The translations under genes were made by a program, and so were the position numbers. From Streptomyces canus (GTDB lineage: Bacteria > Actinomycetota > Actinomycetes > Streptomycetales > Streptomycetaceae): 64,000 nucleotides of DNA. Positions 57,384 through 64,000 of the stretch are shown here, piece after piece; positions within the stretch are counted from its first letter, which is position 1, and every line of letters starts with the position of its first letter. Below the pieces are notes generated by a model, which saw only the letters and a program-made list of their open reading frames with translations, ran no database searches and had not been told where the DNA came from. Location: the NCBI RefSeq assembly GCF_030816965.1, contig NZ_JAUSYQ010000002.1:7678001-7742000 (forward strand). The letters are read 5' to 3'.

Positions 57384-59462
57384 TCAGCCGAGACGGTACA
57401 AGCCGCTGTAGGCGGAGACCGCCGTGCCGTTCTTCTTGACCCAGGTGGAGATCTCGGAGTTCGAGGAGCCCTGGCCGCTGTCGCCGACGACGATGTAGTG
57501 CAGCTCGCCGGACTTCACGAGGCTCTTCAGCTTGGCGAGGGTCATGGCGTCGTCGGAGCCCGACCAGCCGCCCATGGAGATCACCGGCTCACCGGACTCC
57601 AGGATGATCGAGGAGGCGGTCTGGTCGGTGGCGACCGCGACCAGCCAGGTGGCGCCGTCCTGGTTCTTCTTCAGGTACGAGATCATCGCGGCGGAGACCT
57701 GGGTGTCGCCCATGCCTCCTGCGGTACGGCCGGACGCGGACTGGCTACTGGAGGTGGAGCTGGAGCTGGAGCTGCTGGAGCTACTGGAGCCGCTGGGTGC
57801 GCTGCCGCTGTTGCTCGTGCCCGTGCCGCCGCCCGGGCCGCCGCTCCCACTGGGCCGTTGGCCCCCTCCCATGCCGCCACCCCCGCCTATGCCGCCGGTG
57901 CTCGGACCGGCCGTCGGGTTGGTGCCGTTGGTGCTGGAGGTGGCAGCCGACGCCGAGTACGCGGCGGGACCGGCGAGCAGGGCGACGACCGCCGCGAGGG
58001 CCGCGATGCCCGTCAGCCGCTGCCGCCCCGTGAACCGGCCGAGCAGCAGCCCGATCACGGCGACCGCACCCGCGACCCCGGCCACGACCTCGGCGACCGT
58101 GTACAGCGTCCCGGAGCCGGAGACCCGCTGGAGCAGGACGACCGCCCACACCGTGCTGCCCGCGATCGCCACCGGCAGCACCCATCCCCTCGCCCACGCT
58201 CGAACTCGCTTGCGCGGGGGGACCCCCACCGCCGCCGAACCCTCCCGGAAGGCCCTGTACAGCATCACGCCGCCGATCCCGGCCAGAGCCGCGACACCGG
58301 GCGCCATGGCGGTGACGTAGTACGGGTGGAAGGTGCCCTCGGCGAGCGCGAAGGTCAGGTAGTGCAGGACGAACCAGCCGCCCCACAGCAGCAGCGCCGC
58401 CCGCTTGGCGTCCGTACGAGGGGCCCGGCCGCGCAGCACCACACCGCCGATCAGGGCAACGAGCGCGAAGGGGATCAGCCAGGAGATCTGGCCGCCCATG
58501 ATGCTGTTGAACAGCCGGTACACCCCCGCATCACCGCCGAAACTGGCGCCGTTGCCCTGCGAGCCCACCGAGGAACTCGCCCCGAAGATGCGGCCGAAGC
58601 CGTTGTAGCCGATGACCAGGTCCCACACCGTGTTGTCGGTGGAGCCGCCGATGTACGGCCGGGAGGACGCCGGAATGAGGTCGACGACCACCATCCACCA
58701 GGCGCTGGAGACGACCAGCGCCACCGTGCCGACGGCGAGATTACGGATCCGCCTGCCCAGGCCGAGCTGAGCGGCCCAGAGGTAGACGAGGAAGAAGACC
58801 GGCAGGACGACGTAGGCCTGCATCATCTTGGTGTTGAAGGCGAAGCCGATCGCCACCCCGGACCACACCAGCGGCAGCAGCCGCCCGGTGCGCACGGCCT
58901 TCATCAGCGCGGCCGCGCCGAGCAGCATCAGGAAGACCAGGACCGGGTCGGGGTTGGTGTCCCGGGTGATGGCGACGGTGATCGGCGTGAGGGTGAGCGC
59001 GAGCGCCGCGATCGTGGCCGCGACGGCGCCGAAGTCCCGCTTGACCATGCGGTACAGCAGGGCCACCGAGCCGGTGCCGAGCGCGACCATCGGCAGCATC
59101 AACTGCCAGGTGCCGTAGCCGAAGACGCGGGCCGAGAGGCCCATCACCCACAGGGCGAAGGGCGGTTTGTCGACCGTGATGAAGCTGCCCGCGTCCAGGG
59201 CGCCGAAGAAGAACGCCTTCCAGCTCTTGGTGCCGGAGTAGACGGCCGCGTTGTAGAAGGTGTTGCCGCTGACGGACGACATGTTCCAGGCGTACAGCGC
59301 CGTGGCCAGCACGAGGATCGCCCACAGAGCGGGGCGGGCCCAGCGCGGATCGTCCGGGGGACCGGTGAACAGTCCGCGCAGCCGGCTGCGCGCGGCGGGC
59401 GGCGCGGCCCGGTGCCGGCCGTCCTGGGTGGTCGGCGCGGGCGGTGGGGCGAGGGTCGTCAT
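57384..59462 (-). CDS. GT39/ArnT-like membrane glycosyltransferase
   Basis: A 692 aa GT-C enzyme. The early loop DAGSFITVDKPPFALWVMGLSARVFGYG holds the catalytic acidic residue and DKPP motif of the family, and about 11-13 membrane helices follow. Residues ~505-570 are a Gly/Ser-rich linker with a run of serines, leading to a C-terminal soluble domain (~575-692; ISMGGWSGSDDAMTLAKLKSLV). It would transfer a sugar from a polyprenyl phosphate to a surface acceptor. ATG at 59462. Residues near 415-430 (VGVPPRKRVRAWARGW) appear to come from a degenerate dispersed repeat. Confidence 0.9.
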   Translation of the reverse strand: MTTLAPPPAPTTQDGRHRAAPPAARSRLRGLFTGPPDDPRWARPALWAILVLATALYAWNMSSVSGNTFYNAAVYSGTKSWKAFFFGALDAGSFITVDKPPFALWVMGLSARVFGYGTWQLMLPMVALGTGSVALLYRMVKRDFGAVAATIAALALTLTPITVAITRDTNPDPVLVFLMLLGAAALMKAVRTGRLLPLVWSGVAIGFAFNTKMMQAYVVLPVFFLVYLWAAQLGLGRRIRNLAVGTVALVVSSAWWMVVVDLIPASSRPYIGGSTDNTVWDLVIGYNGFGRIFGASSSVGSQGNGASFGGDAGVYRLFNSIMGGQISWLIPFALVALIGGVVLRGRAPRTDAKRAALLLWGGWFVLHYLTFALAEGTFHPYYVTAMAPGVAALAGIGGVMLYRAFREGSAAVGVPPRKRVRAWARGWVLPVAIAGSTVWAVVLLQRVSGSGTLYTVAEVVAGVAGAVAVIGLLLGRFTGRQRLTGIAALAAVVALLAGPAAYSASAATSSTNGTNPTAGPSTGGIGGGGGMGGGQRPSGSGGPGGGTGTSNSGSAPSGSSSSSSSSSSSTSSSQSASGRTAGGMGDTQVSAAMISYLKKNQDGATWLVAVATDQTASSIILESGEPVISMGGWSGSDDAMTLAKLKSLVKSGELHYIVVGDSGQGSSNSEISTWVKKNGTAVSAYSGLYRLG
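58189..58229. repeat. Degenerate GGGGGGACCCCC-type element inside the GT39-like gene
   Basis: CGCCCACGCTCGAACTCGCT followed by TGCGCGGGGGGACCCCC resembles a second short element that I remember from Streptomyces intergenic DNA (CTCGAGCGGGGGGACCCCC type). Identification is from memory and similarity is partial. Confidence 0.35.
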
Positions 59463-59692
59463 GGCACGTACTCCAGGTCTCCGAGCGGTGGTTGTGACGA
59501 CCCTCGGGCCCTGGGCTGGGCGATCGCTGTGCCTTCGCTGAACGAAGCATGAGAATCAGGGGATTCACAGGAAGGACACAGTGGGGCCGGATGCGGCACC
59601 CAGGAACGACGGTCGGCGTGGCACCGGGACGGTTGTGTTCCTGGGAACTGGGACGGGCCGCCCGGGGCGGGGGACATGGCGACGGGGGAAGC

Positions 59693-60097
59693 ATGGAGGG
59701 CACGGCCGCGATCGTCTTCGTCCACGGGCTGTTCTCCTCGTTCGAGACCTGGCGCGACCTCGGCGCGGAGTCATCGGCGGCGCCCGGTCTTGCACAGGAT
59801 CTCGACACGGTCGCCGACAGCCTCAGAAGCTTTCTGGACGGCCAGCCGAACCCGGCCGCCCGCCACGACTCCCTCGTCTTCCTCCAGGACCTCGCCAAGG
59901 ACCTCAGCAGGCCGGTCTTCCACGACGGCCGCAAGCACCGTGACCGCCGGCCGGCCCAGTACCTGACCGACCACTTCCGCCAGTCCACCGAGCTGAACGT
60001 CGAGGGTGTCCGGAGCCGGAAGCCGCGAAGGGTGAGGGCACGCTGCGACTCATCAAAGGGTCGGAAGGGGTGCACGACCTCAACCGCAGTCACGTAA
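59693..60097 (+). pseudogene. Degraded alpha/beta-hydrolase remnant
   Basis: A 134-codon frame starting at ATG 59693 after GGGGGAA. The first 25 residues, TAAIVFVHGLFSSFETWRDLG, are the classic N-terminus of a lipase/esterase with the oxyanion HG. The expected catalytic GxSxG and later His segments are absent; instead DTVADSLRSFLDGQ and HDSLVFLQDLAKDLSR look like joined pieces of the original. The last ~30 codons lose normal GC3. I read it as an internally deleted pseudogene. The 230 bp before it, up to the GT39-like start, holds nothing recognisable. Confidence 0.5.
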
Positions 60098-60183
60098 CAC
60101 AAGCCGTCTAGACTCTGCCGGACGGCCTGCCGGACTGGCCGAATGCGGACAACTTCTGCCAGACCCGAAGGGTATTCGGCGCT

Positions 60184-61326
60184 TTGATACGGATAGATTC
60201 AGTCACCAAGCGGTACCCGGACGGCACGGTGGCGGTCGACCGGCTCTCGTTGGAGATTCCCGACCGTTCGATCACCGTCCTCGTCGGTCCCTCGGGCTGC
60301 GGCAAGACGACGACGCTGCGCATGATCAACCGGATGGTCGAGCCCAGCGAGGGGACCATCCTGATCGACGGCAAGGACAGCCGGCAGCAGCCGGTCAACA
60401 CGCTGCGCCGGTCCATGGGCTACGTCATCCAGAACGCCGGTCTCTTCCAGCACCGCACGATCGTCGACAACATCGCCACCGTGCCCCGGATGCTGGGCTG
60501 GGGCAAGGAGAAGGCGCGGGCCCGGGCGCGAGAGCTGATGGAGCGGGTCGGGCTCGACGGCTCGCTCGCCAAGCGGTACCCCTACCAGTTGTCCGGCGGA
60601 CAGCAGCAGCGCGTCGGGGTGGCGCGGGCGCTCGCCGCCGATCCGCCGGTGCTGCTGATGGACGAGCCGTTCTCGGCCGTCGACCCCGTCGTCCGCAAGG
60701 GTCTCCAGGACGAACTCCTGCGCATCCAGGACGAGTTGGGCAAGACCATCGTCTTCGTCACCCATGACATCGACGAGGCCGTCAAGATCGGCACGATGGT
60801 CGCCGTGATGCGCACCGGCGGCAAGCTCGCCCAGTACGCGCCGCCCGCCGAACTGCTCTCCAGCCCCGCCGACGCGTTCGTCGAGGACTTCCTCGGCACC
60901 GACCGCGGCATCCGGCGGCTCTCCTTCTTCCCTTCCGCGGGCCTGCGACTGCTCACCGGACCGGTCGTCGCGGTCGACGCCACCGCGGAGCAGATCGCCG
61001 CGCGGGAGACGGCCGAGGCCCCCTATCTCCTCGTCACCGACGTGGACGGCAAGCCCCTTGGCTGGAGCGAGCCGCGACAGCTGACCGCCGGGAGCATCGA
61101 CGTCGGGCAACTGTTGCCGTACGGGCGGCCGTTCGTCGCCGGTACGGACTCCCTGCGGGCCGCACTGGACTGTGCCGTGCTCTCGCCCACCGGGTGGGCC
61201 GTCGGTGTCGACGCCGAGGGGCGGGTGGCCGGGGTGGTCTCCCAGCAGGCCATCGGCGAGGCGATCCGCGGGGCGCACGCGCAGGGCCGTACGGACGCCC
61301 CCGTCCCGGACTCCAAGGTCGGCTGA
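60184..61326 (+). CDS. Glycine betaine/choline-type ABC transporter ATP-binding protein
   Basis: A 380 aa OpuA/OpuC-type ATPase. Walker A GPSGCGKTTT (residues 35-44), signature LSGGQQQRV and Walker B VLLMDEPFSAVDP are intact. The C-terminal ~120 residues resemble a CBS-containing regulatory tail that senses ionic strength in OpuA. The start is TTG at 60184, with GAAGGG 10 nt upstream. It is first of three overlapping genes for compatible-solute uptake. No binding-protein gene follows in this window. Confidence 0.92.
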   Translation: MIRIDSVTKRYPDGTVAVDRLSLEIPDRSITVLVGPSGCGKTTTLRMINRMVEPSEGTILIDGKDSRQQPVNTLRRSMGYVIQNAGLFQHRTIVDNIATVPRMLGWGKEKARARARELMERVGLDGSLAKRYPYQLSGGQQQRVGVARALAADPPVLLMDEPFSAVDPVVRKGLQDELLRIQDELGKTIVFVTHDIDEAVKIGTMVAVMRTGGKLAQYAPPAELLSSPADAFVEDFLGTDRGIRRLSFFPSAGLRLLTGPVVAVDATAEQIAARETAEAPYLLVTDVDGKPLGWSEPRQLTAGSIDVGQLLPYGRPFVAGTDSLRAALDCAVLSPTGWAVGVDAEGRVAGVVSQQAIGEAIRGAHAQGRTDAPVPDSKVG

Positions 61327-62015
61327 TGGACGGCTTCTTCGACATCCCCAGCGACCTCCAGCACAGCTGGCTCGGTCTCGTCGGACTGCACGTCCGGGAG
61401 GCCATGCTGCCGGTCCTCGCCGGGCTGCTGATCTCCCTGCCGCTTGCCCAGCTGTGCGTGCGCTTCCGGTGGCTGTACCCGCCGGTGCTGTGGGTGACGA
61501 CCGTGCTGTACGCCATCCCGTCGCTGGCCTTCTTCGTGGTCCTCATCGACTACACCGGTCAGACCGAGCTCACGGTGATGATCCCGCTCACCGTCTACAC
61601 GCTCGTCATCCTGGTACCGGCGATCGTCGACGGAGTCCGTTCGGTGCCGCAGGAGACCATCGCCGCCGCGACGGCCATGGGCTTCGGACCCGTACGCCGT
61701 TACGTCCAGGTCCAGTTGCCGATCGCCGTGCCCGCCATCATCGCGGGGCTGCGGGTGGCGACCGTGTCGAGCATCTCCCTCGTCAGCGTCGGCGCGCTCA
61801 TCGGCAACCAGGGGGCGCTCGGCAACCTCGTCAACGACGCGAACATCTACAACCGGCCCGAACTCGCCGTGAACGCCGTCATCACCATGGCGGCCCTCGC
61901 GATCCTCGCCGACGGGCTGCTGGTCGTCGTACGAATGCTTCTGACGCCGTGGATGCCGAGCGGCGCGCGGGCGCGGCGCGCGGAGCGGCCCGAACCGGAG
62001 GTCGCCGCCCGGTGA
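61326..62015 (+). CDS. Opu-type ABC transporter permease (first)
   Basis: A 229 aa permease with about five or six membrane helices. The coupling loop is VPQETIAAATAMGFGPVRRYVQVQLP. ATG at 61326 overlaps the ATPase stop by one base. Together with the second permease it makes a two-permease OpuC-type importer for glycine betaine, choline or a related osmolyte. Confidence 0.92.
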   Translation: MDGFFDIPSDLQHSWLGLVGLHVREAMLPVLAGLLISLPLAQLCVRFRWLYPPVLWVTTVLYAIPSLAFFVVLIDYTGQTELTVMIPLTVYTLVILVPAIVDGVRSVPQETIAAATAMGFGPVRRYVQVQLPIAVPAIIAGLRVATVSSISLVSVGALIGNQGALGNLVNDANIYNRPELAVNAVITMAALAILADGLLVVVRMLLTPWMPSGARARRAERPEPEVAAR

Positions 62016-62680
62016 ACGTCCTCAACTTCATCAACGCCTTCTTCAGCGACAGCGCGCACTGGCAGGGCTACGACGGGATTCCCACGAGGCTGGGGGAGCA
62101 CGTCCAGTACACGCTGGAGGCCCTCGCCATCGCCGCGGCGATCGGACTGCCGGTGGGACTCGTCACCGGGCACTACGGGCGGGGCGGCAACGCGCTGGCC
62201 CTCATCGCCGTCGCCGGGCGGGCTCTGCCCACCTTCGGTCTGCTGGTGCTGATGACCCTGTCGCTCGGGTTCGGGCTGATCAACGTGATGATCCCGCTGG
62301 TCGTGCTCGCCGTGCCGCCGATCCTGGTCACCACCTACGAGGCGATGCGGTCGGTCGACCCCGCACCGGTGGACGCGGCCCGGGGGATGGGCATGCACGA
62401 CGTGGAGGTGCTCTTCCGGGTCGAGCTTCCGGTCGCCCTTCCGCTGATTCTCGGCGGACTGCGGTCGGCGGCCATCCAGATCGTGTCGACGGCCACGATT
62501 GCCGCGTACGTGTCTCTCGGTGGGCTCGGCCGGTACATCGTCGACGGCCTGTACCAGCGCAACTACGAGAAGGTCGTGGGCGGCGCCGCCCTGGTCGCCC
62601 TGATGGCGCTGGCCACGCTGGCGGTGTTCTGGGGGATCACCCGGCTCACGGTCTCGCGCGGGGTGCTCAGGAGCAACTAG
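62012..62680 (+). CDS. Opu-type ABC transporter permease (second)
   Basis: A 222 aa permease with six membrane helices and coupling loop VDPAPVDAARGMGMHDVEVLFRVELP. GTG at 62012 overlaps the previous stop by 4 bp. The operon ends here at a hairpin; in many genomes a substrate-binding lipoprotein would follow, but the next gene is a convergent conservon GTPase. Confidence 0.92.
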   Translation: MNVLNFINAFFSDSAHWQGYDGIPTRLGEHVQYTLEALAIAAAIGLPVGLVTGHYGRGGNALALIAVAGRALPTFGLLVLMTLSLGFGLINVMIPLVVLAVPPILVTTYEAMRSVDPAPVDAARGMGMHDVEVLFRVELPVALPLILGGLRSAAIQIVSTATIAAYVSLGGLGRYIVDGLYQRNYEKVVGGAALVALMALATLAVFWGITRLTVSRGVLRSN

Positions 62681-62687
62681 GCGAAGC

Positions 62688-62713
62688 GCCGGGGGAGTTC
62701 CGATTCCCCCGGC
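62688..62713. terminator. Hairpin between Opu operon and conservon
   Basis: GCCGGGGGA (62688-62696) and TCCCCCGGC (62705-62713) form 9-bp arms with an 8-nt loop between convergent stop codons. Confidence 0.65.
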
Positions 62714-62717
62714 CCCG

Positions 62718-63320
62718 TCAAGCCTCGGTGCGCGCCAACGCCTGTTCCAGTACGACCAGCAGCGCGTCGCGGACCGAACCGCGCTCCCTCGCGTCGAAGA
62801 CGATCACCGGGACGCGGTCGTTGACGTCCAGGGCCCAGCGGACCTCGTCCAGGGTGTGTTCGACCCTGCCGTCGAAGGCGTTGACGGCGACCGCGAACGG
62901 GATCTGCCGGTGCTCGAAGTAGTCGACCGCGGCATAGCAGTCGTCGAGGCGGCGGGTGTCGACGATGACCAGGCCGCCGAGCGCGCCCTCGACGATGTCG
63001 TCCCACATGAAGCCGAAGCGCTCCTGCCCCGGCGTGCCGAACAGGTACAGCTTCAGGGTCGGGTCGACGGTGATGCAGCCGAAGTCCATCGCGACCGTGG
63101 TCGTGGTCTTGCGCGGGGTGTGGCTGAGGTCGTCCACGCCCGCGGCGACCTCGGTGATGGCGGCCTCGGTGGTCAGCGGCTCGATCTCGGAGATCGAGCC
63201 GACCGCGGTGGTCTTGCCCACCCCGAAGCCACCCGCGATCACCATTTTGACCGGCAGCGGCGGTCGTACGGCGGCGGAGGGCGCGGCCGAGGGCCGGGGG
63301 GCCGGTTCAGTCGGTGTCAC
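62718..63320 (-). CDS. cvnD: Conservon GTP/ATP-binding protein (CvnD type)
   Basis: A 200 aa small GTPase-like protein. P-loop GGFGVGKTT, switch-region LYLFGTPGQERF and NAFDG in place of NKxD are the conservon pattern. CvnD proteins work with the CvnA kinase, CvnB roadblock and CvnC proteins in a membrane complex likened to eukaryotic G-protein systems. GTG at 63320 overlaps the end of the cvnC gene by 14 bp, so the two are coupled. Confidence 0.92.
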   Translation of the reverse strand: MTPTEPAPRPSAAPSAAVRPPLPVKMVIAGGFGVGKTTAVGSISEIEPLTTEAAITEVAAGVDDLSHTPRKTTTTVAMDFGCITVDPTLKLYLFGTPGQERFGFMWDDIVEGALGGLVIVDTRRLDDCYAAVDYFEHRQIPFAVAVNAFDGRVEHTLDEVRWALDVNDRVPVIVFDARERGSVRDALLVVLEQALARTEA

Positions 63321-63723
63321 GGAGTACCCCTCGGGAGTCGGGGATGGCGCGCAGGCCGTCGATGAGCCTGCGCAGGACGGAGGCGTCGTGGGTGACGTCG
63401 GTGTCGGGCACGTGCACCGTCAGCTGCCCGGCCGTACGCAGGTCCTCGGCGAGGATCCGCACCACGTTCAGGTGCAGCCGCAGCCGGGCCGCGATCTCCG
63501 CGATCGACTGCGGTATCCGGCACGCGGCGACGATGTCGTGCTGTTCGAAGGCGAGCCGGTCGAGCACGGCGAGTCCCTCGGCGGTGGCCACCACCTGGGT
63601 CTCGACGGGCATCGTCCGGCCCGACGGATCGGGTGCCACCCGGCCCGCGGTGACGAGGAACGGCCGTACGGCGGGCACGGGACCGCCCGGCTCCGGACTC
63701 GGAGGCGTGCTGCCGTCCGCCAT
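63307..63723 (-). CDS. cvnC: Conservon DUF742 protein (CvnC type)
   Basis: A 138 aa DUF742 protein. After a Pro-rich N-terminus, VRPFLVTAGR begins the domain, and CRIPQSIAEIAARLRLHLNVVRILAEDL is a winged-helix-like core. It overlaps cvnD and follows cvnB by 19 bp. Function within the conservon is not biochemically clear. Confidence 0.92.
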   Translation of the reverse strand: MADGSTPPSPEPGGPVPAVRPFLVTAGRVAPDPSGRTMPVETQVVATAEGLAVLDRLAFEQHDIVAACRIPQSIAEIAARLRLHLNVVRILAEDLRTAGQLTVHVPDTDVTHDASVLRRLIDGLRAIPDSRGVLRDTD

Positions 63724-63742
63724 GACTGCGCTTCCTCCTCGG

Positions 63743-64000
63743 TCAGCGCTTCGACGCCGCGCCGACGCTGTTCTTCAGTTCGAGCACGAGCTGGGGGCTG
63801 AGCGCGCTGCCGGCACGGTTCGCGAACAGCGTCATCTCGTACGCGATGTTGCCGAGCTTGGCCTCCTTGTCGGTGACGACGCCGAGCACGGCGCCGCTGC
63901 CGATCGCGGAGACCAGGACATGGCCGCCCTCCAGGTCGATGATGACCTTGTTGAGGCCGCCGAGGCCGTAGTTGCCGGAGGCACCGGCGGCCAGGCTCGT
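63743..64000 (-). CDS. cvnB: Conservon roadblock/LC7 protein (CvnB type), N-terminus outside window
   Basis: The last 85 codons of a roadblock/LC7 protein, read in from the right edge to the TGA at 63745-63743. Visible segments include GLGGLNKVIIDLEGG, HVLVSAIGSGAVLGVV and the C-terminal SPQLVLELKNSVGAASKR. Roadblock proteins dimerise and regulate small GTPases, matching the CvnD neighbour. The cvnA kinase gene should lie beyond the window. Confidence 0.88.
   Translation of the reverse strand, partial: TSLAAGASGNYGLGGLNKVIIDLEGGHVLVSAIGSGAVLGVVTDKEAKLGNIAYEMTLFANRAGSALSPQLVLELKNSVGAASKR

Overview
The window is a piece of Streptomyces chromosome. The DNA is very GC-rich, with strong third-position GC bias in every gene. 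GTG and TTG starts and 1-4 bp stop/start overlaps are common. The gene content is typical of the genus: a MurC/MsrB/ZapE neighbourhood, a SARP-BTAD regulator, a SpoIIE-type phosphatase with GAF domains, a conservon (CvnB-CvnC-CvnD), and the dispersed intergenic repeat with the GCGCGACCAGCCCCCACCGG core. No tRNA, rRNA, CRISPR array or intact insertion sequence was seen.

Layout. 1-8.7 kb: mostly minus-strand housekeeping and surface genes. These are a NodB-type polysaccharide deacetylase, a FAD oxidoreductase with a Rieske domain, PPK2, a Tat-exported PhoX phosphatase, a band-7 protein, a SulP transporter coupled to a beta-carbonic anhydrase, and a small secreted protein with a GntR-type operator. 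8.7-15.1 kb: ZapE, a RibD-like reductase, MurC, MsrB and a NagZ-like GH3 hexosaminidase. 15.1-33.0 kb: a saccharide-utilisation locus with GH5-like, GH3, GH38 and GH84 hydrolases, a BadF-type sugar kinase, an ABC importer without its own ATPase, an RpiR regulator and a SIS isomerase. A TGGTTCA-type inverted repeat recurs in its promoters. The enzyme set suggests stepwise removal of mannose and GlcNAc, for example from N-glycan fragments; this is an inference.

33-43.7 kb: a membrane flippase-like protein and a SARP regulator, followed by a D-Ala-D-Ala dipeptidase gene whose upstream region carries direct repeats phased at 11 bp. Next come an ECF sigma factor, an NlpC/P60 peptidase and a GAF/PP2C/ATPase signalling protein with a Crp-like palindrome in its promoter. 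43.7-52.2 kb: membrane glycosyltransferase, sulfite-oxidase-like enzyme, methyltransferase, two further glycosyltransferases, a two-component system and an epimerase. 52.2-59.5 kb: a second two-component system, then a ferric-reductase/FMN-binding/ApbE operon for extracytoplasmic flavin electron transfer, then a GT39-like transferase. 59.5-64 kb: a decayed hydrolase, an Opu-type compatible-solute ABC operon without a binding protein, and the start of a conservon.

Two genes carry apparent frameshifts: the GH38 alpha-mannosidase at a G5 run near 26021, and the dipeptidase near 38520. They may be real lesions or assembly errors. Copies of the dispersed repeat lie in-frame inside at least two coding sequences.
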